From positions 1-29,261 of the forward strand of contig AJWJ01000287.1 in assembly GCA_000277445.1 (NCBI GenBank): DNA of 29,261 bases, read 5' to 3'. Every line of letters begins with the position of its first letter. Position 1 is the first letter of the stretch. The notes beneath the pieces were generated by a model. The model saw only the letters and a program-made list of their open reading frames with translations. It did no database searches and was not told the DNA's origin. Below, piece by piece: positions 13,782 through 23,209 of this stretch. Position numbers and translations under genes: made by a program. The DNA is from Polysphondylium violaceum (taxonomy: Eukaryota > Evosea > Eumycetozoa > Dictyosteliales > Dictyosteliaceae).

Positions 13782-15935
13782 ATGATTGGATTAAATGCAT
13801 CTAAAAGAATGATGTCATCAGTGACTAAAAATGCATCAGCATCAATTAAATCATTCTCAAACATTGGCAAAGTTTCAATTGCCTCTAAATCATTAGTCGC
13901 TTCAACCACCAGTACATCAACCATCACCGCCACCACTACCACCAATAGTAATAAAATCAATATCAACAATGTTATCAACAACAAAAACATTAAAAATATT
14001 GCCAAGATTCAAATTAAAACAAATAATGGTCAAATGAATATGTCATCAAATGTTATAAATAGATTAACAGACTCAAAACTTGGATCAATGGACATTCATA
14101 TTTATAGAAGTTATTCAACCGATCACAAAATCATTAGAAACGTAGCTATTATTGCTCACGTCGATCACGGTAAAACAAGTTTGGTAGATCAATTACTCAC
14201 TCAAAGTGGTGCCATTAAACAAACCGAAAAGGATGAAAGAGTTATGGATTCCAATGCTTTAGAAAGAGAAAGAGGTATCACCATTATGGCCAAATGCACT
14301 TCATTTGAATTTAACAATCACAAATTAAATATTGTAGATACACCAGGTCACGGTGATTTTGGTGGTGAAGTTGAACGTGTACTCAGTATGGTCGATGGTG
14401 TCGTTTTATTGGTAGATGCCACTGAAGGTCCAATGGCTCAAACTAAATTTGTACTTTCAAAAGCCCTCACTGCTGGTTTAAAACCAATCGTTGTTATCAA
14501 CAAGATGGATCGTTCTACAATTCGTGTTGATGAAGTAGAAAATGAAATCTTTGATTTATTTGCAACTTTGGGTGCCACCGATGAACAATTAAATTATCCA
14601 ACTCTTTATGCCTCTGGTAGACAAGGTTGGGCCATCAAAAATAGAGATGATGAACAAAAAAACATTCATCCACTTTTAGATACCATTATTGATTACGTTC
14701 CACATCCAAATGTTCAACCAGAAGAACCATTTTCAATGTTGGTAACCAATCTTGAATCTGATCCATTTGTTGGTCGTATCGTCACTGGTAAAGTTTACAG
14801 TGGTAAAGTTAAAATTGGTACTCCACTCCGTTGTCTTGGTATCAATGGTGAAGTTATTGAAGATGGTAAAGTTACCAAAATTTTTGCACGTAAAGGTGTT
14901 GAAAGAGTTATTTTAGAAGAAGGTGATGCTGGTGATATTATTGGTATTGCAGGTTTCAAAAATGCCACCGTTACAAATTCCATTCTCGACCCACTCATAA
15001 AGACACCAATTCCAGCCAATCCAATCGATCCACCCGTTATTTCCATGCATTTTGAAGCAAACAACAGTCCCTTTGCCGGTAAAGAAGGTACTCAACTCAC
15101 TTCACTCAAAATTAAACAAAGATTATTAAAGGAACTCGAATCAAACGTTTCATTAAATGTCACTTTTACCGGTGAATCTTTTGAAGTTAAAGGTCGTGGT
15201 GAACTTCAACTCGGTATTCTTTTAGAGAATATGAGAAGAGAAGGTTTTGAAATTGCCGTATCACAACCAAGAGTCGTGTTTAAACGTGAAAATGGTGAAC
15301 TTTTGGAACCACAAGAAGAAGTTACAATCGATGTCGACACTGAATACTCTGGTCACATTATTGAAAAGTTGAGCAAGAGAAAGGGTGATATCTTGGAAAT
15401 GAAACAATCTATGGGTAAATCACGTTTAGTTTTCTTGTGTCCATCCAGAGGTCTCATTGGTCTCCGTTCAGAAATTATCAACGATACCAAAGGTACCGGT
15501 GTTATGAATCATCTTTTCCACTCTTATGTCCCACACAAAGGTCCAATGCAAAATATGGAAAAGGGTGCATTGATTTCCATGGCTGAAGGTGTTACAACTT
15601 CCCATGCTCTCAGTTCCATCGAAGATAGAGGTACTCTCTTTATTCCAGCCGGTGTTCAAGTATACAGTGGTATGATTATCGGTGAAAACTCAAAGACCAA
15701 CGATATCGATGTCAATCCAGTTAAATCCAAACATTTGACCAATATTAGAACCGTTTCAAAAGAAGAAGGTGTTCGTTTGGCTGCTCCAAAAGTATTAAAA
15801 CTTGAAGAAGCCATCTCATCTGTTAAAGAAGATGAATTGATTGAAATCACTCCACAAAATATTCGTTTGAGAAAGAAGGAGTTAGATATTACTAAAAGAC
15901 AAAAGATTTCAAGAGATAAAAAACATATTGGTTAA
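13782..15935 (+). CDS. TypA/BipA-family translational GTPase, probably organellar
   Basis: Intronless, 717 residues. The GTPase core begins near residue 118: G1 AHVDHGKT (125-132), G2 RGITI, G3 DTPGHGDFGGE and G4 NKMD. EF-G-like domains II, III and V follow, then the BipA-specific C-terminal domain, including PSRGLIGLRSEIINDTKGTG, GPMQNMEKGALISM, VYSGMIIGENSKTNDIDVNP and LIEITPQNIRLRKKELD. Bacterial BipA is about 605 residues. The extra 110 or so N-terminal residues are rich in Ser, Thr, Asn, Lys and Ile and poor in acidic residues, and end near YRSYSTDHK, as expected for a mitochondrial presequence (inference). BipA binds ribosomes in the EF-G site and aids 50S assembly and stress adaptation, so a mitochondrial ribosome role is likely. 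The start ATG has the A-rich context AACAAAATG. Codon use (GGT, ATC, GCC) looks like a well-expressed host gene. Confidence 0.95.
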   Translation: MIGLNASKRMMSSVTKNASASIKSFSNIGKVSIASKSLVASTTSTSTITATTTTNSNKININNVINNKNIKNIAKIQIKTNNGQMNMSSNVINRLTDSKLGSMDIHIYRSYSTDHKIIRNVAIIAHVDHGKTSLVDQLLTQSGAIKQTEKDERVMDSNALERERGITIMAKCTSFEFNNHKLNIVDTPGHGDFGGEVERVLSMVDGVVLLVDATEGPMAQTKFVLSKALTAGLKPIVVINKMDRSTIRVDEVENEIFDLFATLGATDEQLNYPTLYASGRQGWAIKNRDDEQKNIHPLLDTIIDYVPHPNVQPEEPFSMLVTNLESDPFVGRIVTGKVYSGKVKIGTPLRCLGINGEVIEDGKVTKIFARKGVERVILEEGDAGDIIGIAGFKNATVTNSILDPLIKTPIPANPIDPPVISMHFEANNSPFAGKEGTQLTSLKIKQRLLKELESNVSLNVTFTGESFEVKGRGELQLGILLENMRREGFEIAVSQPRVVFKRENGELLEPQEEVTIDVDTEYSGHIIEKLSKRKGDILEMKQSMGKSRLVFLCPSRGLIGLRSEIINDTKGTGVMNHLFHSYVPHKGPMQNMEKGALISMAEGVTTSHALSSIEDRGTLFIPAGVQVYSGMIIGENSKTNDIDVNPVKSKHLTNIRTVSKEEGVRLAAPKVLKLEEAISSVKEDELIEITPQNIRLRKKELDITKRQKISRDKKHIG

Positions 15936-16023
15936 ATAAATTATTATTATTATTATTATTATTAAATTTATCTTTAAATTTGTGAAATCAATCCATCCGA
16001 TGAATCTTTTTTTTTTTTATTTA

Positions 16024-16086
16024 TTTATTGGATTTATTTTATGAATAAATCTATTATTATAAGTTTGCGTGGATAAATCCAATAAA
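16024..16086. repeat. 14-bp perfect inverted repeat between convergent genes
   Basis: TTTATTGGATTTAT (16024-16037) and ATAAATCCAATAAA (16073-16086) are exact reverse complements, 35 nt apart, in the 221-bp gap between the TypA and ankyrin gene stops. Either transcript would form the same hairpin in its 3' UTR, so it may act in 3'-end formation in both directions. Confidence 0.6.
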
Positions 16087-16156
16087 ATATTTACAATTGT
16101 AAAAAAAAACAAAATTCCTCTTTTCTATATACTACTATTATTATTATTACTATTAT

Positions 16157-18193
16157 TTACATAATTAAACATTCAGATAAAGCACCACTTGTATTACCAT
16201 TTTTTGGTGAATCGTATTGTTTTAAAATTTTCTTTACACTTTTATGAGCCATATCAATGGGTAAGGTACCATCTTTTGATTTTGCACGTACATCTGCATT
16301 GTTTTTCAATAAACATTCAACTACATCAATGTGACCCTCTGCTGATGCTTTGTGTAAAGGTGTTGAGCCATTTCGATCGGTGACCTGAGTATTTGCACTA
16401 AAACGAAGTAAAAGTTCAACAATTTGTAAATGACCACGATGACTGGCAGTGTAGAGTGGTGTAGCACCACATCTCATACCAGATCTTATTTTAGCCTCTA
16501 CATTGGCATTGTGCTCAAGCAAGAGATTCACTATATCTGTATAACCTTCTTGTGCAGAGATATAGAGTGGTGTAGCACCATGATTTTTAGTTGTTCCTTC
16601 AATGTTTGCATTATACTTTAAAAGACATTCCACGACTTTATAGTGACCACGATGAGCTGCAGAGTAGAGTGGTGTGATGCCATTCTTATTGATTGCCTCC
16701 ATGTTGGCTCCTCTTTGTAATAAACATTCAACTACTTCAGTGTGACCATTGTGGGCTGCTGAATTTAATGGTGTAACTCCATTGCTATTGGTTGCCTCGA
16801 TACTGGCTGCATGATTGATGAGTAGTTCCACAACTCGGACATGTCCTTTTTGTGCTGCTGTGTGTAAGGGTGTTGATCCATTTTTATTTTTACATTCAAT
16901 TCTTGCGTTATATTTCAAAAGACATGCAGCTGCATCAACATGTCCCTTGCCACATGCCATGTGAAGTGCTGTAAATCCACTTCTGGTATTGGTTTCAATA
17001 TCTGATCCATTCTTTAAAAGGCATTCTACCACCGCTTTGTGTCCTTTATAGGATGCTTTAAGTAGGAATTTATTTCTTTTCTTCATAGATATACCATGAT
17101 CATTTATTGTTGGACTGGATGTAGGTCCTGCTATATCCATTTCCTCCATTTCAAGATCAACTTCATTATCATTATTTTGATTATTATTGTTGTTATTGTT
17201 ATTGTTATTATTATTGCTATTGTTATTGTTATCCTCATTGTGATGATGATGATGATGATTATGATGATGTGGATAAAGTATTGGGGTTGTTTGATTACTA
17301 TGATTTAAATTACTGTTATTATTATTATTATTATTATCGGTTTCATTATTATATACATTATTCTGATTTGAACTACTATTTAAACTAAAAGGTGGTGAAT
17401 TAATTGCTGTTAATCTTTTTTCAAAAGCATTTTGTAAAATTTGATCATGTCCATTCTCACATGCCCATAATAATCTACCATCTAAATCATTTTCTAAATC
17501 TTTTAATTGACCTAAATTTAAAATCACTGTTTTTTTCCAACACTATTATTATTATTAGTAAATATTTATACAATTGTTATTTACAATATAACCTACAGAT
17601 TGAGTATTTTGACTATCACCAAATATTCTTTTATTTAAATTATTCCAAAGTTGTTCATCATCTACCATCTCTTTCCAACTTTTAGATACTGTACAACCCT
17701 TTGAAAGATCAACTGCATCAGAAAATGATAAAATATGCATTCTAATTTCAATTGGTAATCCAAAAAAGTCAAAATAATATGTTATACTACTATTACTATT
17801 ATTATTATTTTTATCATATAAAATTAAATCTTCATTATTACTGCTACTATTGTTGATAATATTATTATTATAATTATTAAGACTAGCATTATCTGATAAA
17901 TTTAATTTACTCATATCCAATTCTTTCAAGGCTGATGATGATTTGTTTTTAGGTGATCTAGGTGAAAGTGAACTATTGTTCGAAAAAAAGTTTGAAATCT
18001 TTGTCAGTGGTGAAAAACTATGTAAAGTAGGTGAAGAAGGAGATGTTGATGCTTTGATTTTCCTTGACCCAGTACTATTTGAAAGTAAACTTGGTGATAT
18101 AGGGATATTTTGTGAAACTGTTACATTGTTGCTACTATTATTTTCATTATTATTATTACTATTACTACTGCTATTACTACTACTGCTATTCAT
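16157..18193 (-). CDS. F-box and ankyrin-repeat protein (two exons)
   Basis: Exon 1 runs from ATG at 18193 to about 17597 (or 17585); exon 2 is 17542-16157. Two phase-0 donors fit: GTAGGT (54-nt intron, 660 residues) or GTAAAT (42-nt intron, 664 residues). Exon 2 has no ATG at its start; its frame opens with WKKTVILNLGQL, which continues an F-box tail well. The N-terminus is Ser/Asn-rich. An F-box lies at about residues 143-187 (FFGLPIEIRMHILSF, then CTVSKSWKEMVDDEQLW). After a His/Asn-rich stretch come about nine ankyrin repeats (motifs such as NGSTPLHTAAQKGHVRVVELL), the last degenerate. F-box proteins bring substrates to SCF (Skp1-Cul1) ubiquitin ligases, and ankyrin repeats would be the substrate-binding part. 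Many F-box/ankyrin proteins are known in dictyostelids, so I give no symbol. Confidence 0.88.
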
Positions 18194-19803
18194 TTTTAAT
18201 ATCTATTGTGAAAAAGTGAAAAAGAAAAAAACAAAAAACAAAACCAATACAACAACAACAAATAAGGAATTTTAAATTAGAAAGGAAATAAATAAAATGT
18301 TTAAAAACACACACACACACGCTGCTATATTATATGTGCTGTAGTGTTTGGTGGTGTAATTGTACTAAAATCCCCTACGGTGGTGATAGTGGTATTGGTG
18401 GCAGCGGTAAAATAATTTGTTTGAGATTGGATTAAATAATTATTATTATTACTCCTAGGTTGATACTTTGGAAAGGATAGATAGACACAAACTACAACAA
18501 ATTAAATTTAAAAAAAAAAGCAAAAAAAAAAAGGAAAATAAAAAAATAAATTAAAAAAATAAAACCACACAAAAAGGTTGGTTCCAGATATAATTGGTTC
18601 TTTTTTTATCACACTGGTTTTTGTGTCGCTAATTAAACTACACCACTAATACTATATGACTGCTGTTGCTATTGCGCTGTTGCTACTGTCCTTTTAGAAT
18701 ATATCAGGAATTTGATTAGTTTGATTGATGATTATGTTGTTTATTATAAACACACACGTTAGGAAACTAAAAATAAAAATGAAAATAAAAATAAAAAAAA
18801 GAAACAGGTAAAGAAATGTGAAATGAATGACGACCACTGACTAGATGACTGACTTTATGAACTATTGAGTGATAGAATACAACAACAACTCCTACTATTA
18901 AATTAATTGATTTGTTTTGGTGATGTTGAATAAACTAAAATATTCATAATATTAAAAAGTTGTGTTGTTTTGTTTTTTGTGGATATGTCCACATTACATT
19001 TTTGAGAATGTGAAATCGTACTATTATTGATATTACACTACTATATTTGTGTTTTTTTTTTGTTTGGTGTTATTTATGTTATTGTCTAAATATGTAAATG
19101 TATTACATATATTCTTTTATCACAACCACCATTATTATCGATCCCCTATACTACTGCCACCACTACCCCCACATCAACAACAATCAATACAAAAAAAGAT
19201 CTTGTTTTGTTTGTATGTGTGGTTGAGGGGTAAAAAAGATAAGGGAGTGTGTGTATGATTTTATTATTATTAAATGGGTGTGAATTTATTTGCAATAACC
19301 TACAGTTTATATTAATATGTACAATTATGATTGAAGTAATTACCCAATATAGTTATATATAGAGAGAGTGTGTGTGTATATGTGCTGTGTTGTTATAAAA
19401 ATAGGAAAAGGTTTAAAGGAAGAAAAGGAACAACAAATAAGTCATACAGAGAAAAAAAGAAAATAAGAGAAAATAAATATTACACAAATCACACGTAAAT
19501 AAATACAATGCACATATAGTGGTAATATAAAAAGATAATGATGAGATGATGATGAACGCACACCAACAATATCAAACACCGTAGTATTTTTTTATTTTTA
19601 TTTTTATTTTTTTTCAATTTTTTTTTTTTCCCATTCCGCCAGCAATGCCCAATTATCAAAAAAATGCGAAAATAATCAGGTGGAAAAAAAAAAAAAAATA
19701 AAAAATGATCTTAGGGTGCGCGATAAGCAAGCAATGGGTTTTCACCAAACGCGTTGCCATCTTGAAGCGATGATGAGGATGGACGATCATCAACATTGAT
19801 TTA
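18194..19803. other. Intergenic: F-box gene promoter to DUF202 gene 3' flank
   Basis: About 1.6 kb of mostly A/T-rich DNA with an (AC)7 microsatellite at 18307-18320, long A/T runs and a TC-poor G/T-rich patch near 18380. No supported gene was seen on either strand. The last 90 bases (19711-19800) are G+C-rich and open in frame with the DUF202 gene (listed separately). Confidence 0.6.
19711..19800 (-). other. In-frame open stretch after the tandem stops of the DUF202 gene
   Basis: Directly after TAA TAA (19806-19801 on the minus strand) the same frame stays open for 29 codons and then stops at 19711-19713. It would encode INVDDRPSSSSLQDGNAFGE followed by NPLLAYRAP. Its base composition (GCG, GGC, CGC and CCC codons) resembles the DUF202 module, not the surrounding UTR-like DNA, which turns sharply A/T-rich right after the second stop. 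It could be a former C-terminus, an alternatively joined exon, readthrough sequence or a structured 3' UTR. Confidence 0.35.
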
Positions 19804-20610
19804 TTAAGCTGTTTTTGTAACGACTATAACTAGTGCTGCAATTGCACAAGCAAGGGTCAACAATACAAAAACGATCGTACCTTTGATGTTGGGCGTAAAA
19901 CCACCTTTAAGCAATTCTCTATACACTTGAAAATATCTAAAGGGACAGTAAAGTAAAATAAGTGAGCCCAGCGCCACAAAAATAATGCCGCCCGCTTGAG
20001 AGGTACCCAGCTTTGCAAGGGCAACACCTAGTCCTATTGAACCCAAGGAGGTTCTGAGCCATGCTAAAAAGGTTCTTTCATTGGCCAAGTGATCTCTTGC
20101 AACACTACCTTTGTTTTCCAAAATCTTTGAAAACAATATCTTTCGATAATATCTTTTTAATAGTTTTCTTTGTTTTTCATCTTCAATTTTATCAATCTCT
20201 TGTTCATTATCATCATCATTATTACTATTATCTTTATCATCTTGTTTATCTTTATCATTTATTTTTTCTTTTTCATCATTATTATTATTCTTATTGTCAT
20301 CGTCATCTTCACCGTCTGATCCACTTACTCTTTTTTTCTTTTCTTTTAGTGATGGTGTGCTACTTGATTTTTTTCTAATTGTATTTCTATATGCTCTTTG
20401 CCTTAGACTGTTTGTACTACTTTTCAATGATGACCTTTTCTTATTATTCCTATTACTACTTTTTAAATTATTATTATTATTATTGCCATTGACATCAATA
20501 TTGTCTATACTATGTTTAATATCATTATTTCGAATATTATTATTATTATTATTATTATTATTGATATCATCAAGATATTGATTATCAGTATTATTATCAG
20601 TATTATTATC

Positions 20611-20685
<75 letters not shown>

Positions 20686-20802
20686 TATAGCACTATTACT
20701 ACTACCACTTGTACTGTTGTTATGAGGAATAGATTGATTGGTATCTTGATTACCTATATCATTGTCATCATGATGACTTTTCTTTTCACCATCATTTTCC
20801 AT
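19804..20802 (-). CDS. DUF202 (YidH/Vtc1-like) membrane protein with Asn-rich N-terminus
   Basis: Intronless, 332 residues. The first 220 or so are low complexity: about 24 consecutive Asn, three TDNN units, then basic and Asp/Asn/Lys-rich stretches. The C-terminal 110 residues are a DUF202 module: ENKGSVARDHLANERTFLAW, then three membrane segments (SLGSIGLGVALAKL, GIIFVALGSLILLYC, GTIVFVLLTLACAIAALVIV). The ANERTFLAWxRTSL motif is diagnostic. The related Vtc1 subunit of the yeast polyphosphate polymerase has the same fold, but this protein resembles stand-alone DUF202 proteins of bacteria and fungi more, and their function is unknown. Oddity: the DUF202 part uses codons such as GCG, GGC, CTG and ACG that are rare in the other genes here, and the frame remains open after the tandem TAA TAA. 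Confidence 0.88.
20614..20685 (-). repeat. (ATT)24 run encoding poly-Asn
   Basis: Twenty-four ATT units on the plus strand read as AAT (Asn) codons in the DUF202 gene. They are followed, in coding order, by three near-identical 12-bp units encoding TDNN. This is a microsatellite likely to vary in length. Confidence 0.9.
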
Positions 20803-21239
20803 TATTATTATAAATATTATTAAGAGACAATTTTAATGATGTCAAACATTCATTCATAAATATTCCTCTTTTCTTTCTTTGTTGATCATTTCCAACAACT
20901 AACAAAAAAGAGAGAAAAAGGGTAAATGACTGCAGTTTACACTTCAAACACACAAATTAAATAATTTTATTGATTTTTCATTTTTTTTTGAATTTTTTTG
21001 AAATTTTTTTTATATACAGAGGTGGTCGATTTTGTTTTATCTTTTTCAATGAGATCTTTTTTTGTTTTAATATATTTATAATCGATTATTGATATATAGT
21101 AGTATAGTAGTGCTAGAACTAGTGAATTAGGAGACTAGTAAATAATAATATAGGATATTACTCATCATCATCATCATCATCAGCATAATAGTAATAGTTA
21201 TAGTAGTACAGTAATAATAGTGTAAAGATATAAATATAT
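20803..21239. other. Intergenic: divergent promoter, DUF202 gene and syntaxin gene
   Basis: 437 bases lie between divergent starts, with oligo-T tracts at 20980-21015, (CAT)n near 21160-21182 and AGTAGT-type simple sequence. No gene was seen. Confidence 0.6.
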
Positions 21240-22477
21240 ATGGCTACAAGAGATAGAACACCAGCTTTTGAAAAAATCAAAGCAGAATATAAAAATAGAA
21301 GACCTACACGTCCAGTTGTAGGTGGATCAAACTTTTATGAACCAGATATAGATCATCATGATAATAATATTCCTTTAGTTGAAAGAAAGAATAAAGATGC
21401 AAATAATATACAATTGAAATCATTAAATGTTTTACCTGCTTGGATGCAAAGAGTCAATGATATCGATTCAAATTTAACTAAAATTAAAACACAAAGTAAG
21501 ATCATTATACCACCATCACAATGATGATATTCAACACAGTTTTAAATCATATTATATAAATAATCAATAATAATAGGAGCAGAAGTAGTAACAATATATA
21601 ATATACAACTAACACAAATGTACACTTCTAAATTTAGTTGAAAAATTATCAGAGCTTCATGCAAAGCATGTATTGCCTACTTTTGATGGTGAAAGTCAAT
21701 CTGATTTAGAAAGAAATATCGAAATTTTAACATCTGAAATCACTAGAGTATATATTAGTTATCTATAGTAGTACACACATTTAATATCTCTATACTAATA
21801 GCATCATTACAAAATAGTTATTCCATGTTACTCATCAAATTATTAAAACACTCGGTAGTGATGCTAAATTATCACAAGAGGATACAAAAATGAAAAAGAA
21901 TATACAAACATCAAAGTCTGCTAAATTACAAAATTTATCACTTACATTTAGACAAAAACAAAGAACATATTTATCAAGTAATTATTATTATTTATCATGA
22001 TCACTTATCATTTATCATTAATATAATATTAATATACAAAACCCTTCATCCACATTAGATTTACAAAGATCATCAAATAGTTTTTCAGATTGGGATCAAA
22101 ACTATGATAATAAAGAAGAAGAATTGATAGAAGATATAGATCTTGATTTTACTATGGAACAAAAGAAATATGTAAATGTATTAGAGTTTGAAGTAAATGC
22201 TAGAGATCAAGAAATTAGAAAAACTCTTGCATCCATTCAAGAGCTATCACATCTTTTCCAAGATATTAGTTTATTAGTTGTTCAACAAGGTAGTTTATTG
22301 GATCAAATTGAATATAATTTAGATCAAACTGAACAGTTTGTACATGATGGTGGAGTAGAGGTTGAAAAAACAAATCAATATCACAAAGAATATCGAACCA
22401 GATTATGTATTTTATTAGTGCTCGTAGCTTTAATTGTTGCAATGATATTCATTATGATTATTAAAGCAATTATATAA
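21240..22477 (+). CDS. Syntaxin-16-like Qa-SNARE (four exons)
   Basis: Exons are 21240-21495, 21638-21747, 21818-21977 and 22059-22477, with introns of 142, 70 and 81 nt (phases 1, 0, 1). The joined frame is 315 codons, 314 residues. The start MATRDRTPAFEKIKAEYKNR parallels syntaxin 16. Then come LPAWMQRVNDID and LSELHAKHVLPTFDGESQSD (linker and Habc region), EILTSEITRLFHVTHQIIKT across the exon 2/3 join, and an Habc helix ending FRQKQRTYLS. The SNARE motif runs from about residue 225 (EVNARDQEIRKTLASIQELS) with the zero-layer Gln in ISLLVVQQGSLLDQIEYNLD. It is followed by a C-terminal membrane anchor (LCILLVLVALIVAMIFIMII). Syntaxin 16/Tlg2 drives fusion of endosome-derived vesicles with the trans-Golgi network. 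All three joins restore family-matching sequence, so the model is solid. Confidence 0.93.
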
Positions 22478-22667
22478 TGGAATTGGAAAAAAAGAAATAA
22501 ATCAAGATTTAAACAAAAAAAAAAAGGAAATAAAATCTAAAGTTTAAATGTTTAAGCTATCAAAAACAAAATTAAATATTTATTAAAATTTATTGATTGT
22601 AGGTAATAAATAAATAATTAAAATCAAGATATTCTATTTGATAATCTCGATTTAACCTGGCATTCAT

Positions 22668-22962
22668 CTAGAACATCATAGATGGTGGATAACCAAAATA
22701 TGTTTCATGTGGATTGGCTTTATCATTGACCTATAATTAAATTTAATATAACCTAATTAATAATTTGTTTCAAACTAATAACAACTAAAAAACATACATA
22801 ATAGGTTGGACCTCCTATGGAAACTATGTACCAACAGGCGTTAGTATTTTTTCCAGCAATTGAAGAAGTAGAATTGGATCCAGCTAATTTGCTATTAATA
22901 TTGGCGCTACTAATAGATTTGGTTGGATTAGAGATTGATGATAAAGTGGAAAAGATAGACAT
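22668..22962 (-). CDS. Small serine-rich dictyostelid-type protein (two exons, 75 aa)
   Basis: Exons on the minus strand are 22962-22798 and 22730-22668, with a 67-nt intron (GTATGT...AG, phase 0), giving 75 residues. The first 40 residues are Ser/Asn/Ile-rich (MSIFSTLSSISNPTKSISSA...). The remainder looks folded and conserved: NACWYIVSIGGPTYY, then VNDKANPHETYFGYPPSMMF after the join. The N-terminus recalls the small dictyostelid hssA-type proteins, which also begin with a short SSISNP segment, but the Gly-rich body of that family is absent. I therefore call it an uncharacterised small protein. No signal peptide or membrane segment is evident. It lies 190 bases downstream of the syntaxin gene, convergent with it. 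Confidence 0.75.
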
Positions 22963-23115
22963 TGTTTGAATTTTTTTTTTAATAATAAATAAATTGAGTT
23001 GTTTTAATGAATAAAAATAATTTTTTCAAATTCTATTTATACCCAAATTAAAAGTAAACTTAAGTGTGTATCAATATTATGTATGGTTTATAAATCTTTA
23101 AAATTTCGATCTCGT

Positions 23116-23145
23116 CTTCGAAACTTTTTTACAAAAAAGACGAAG
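23116..23145. repeat. Hairpin CTTCG..CTTTTTT/AAAAAAG..CGAAG
   Basis: Nested complementary arms surround an AC loop. CGTCTT (23113-23118) with AAGACG (23137-23142) is an alternative register. It lies between the small-protein gene start and the CFA-like gene stop, so it could be a 3'-end or promoter element. Confidence 0.4.
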
Positions 23146-23209
23146 GTGTGTAATAAATTTTTGATCAAAATCAGCACCAAAAAGTATAGAAAAAAATGTG
23201 TCTATCTTT

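Noticed and set aside
19049-19258. 69-codon plus-strand frame in the spacer after the F-box gene
   Set aside because: It has biased His/Tyr/Pro composition from simple repeats, no start context and no domain.
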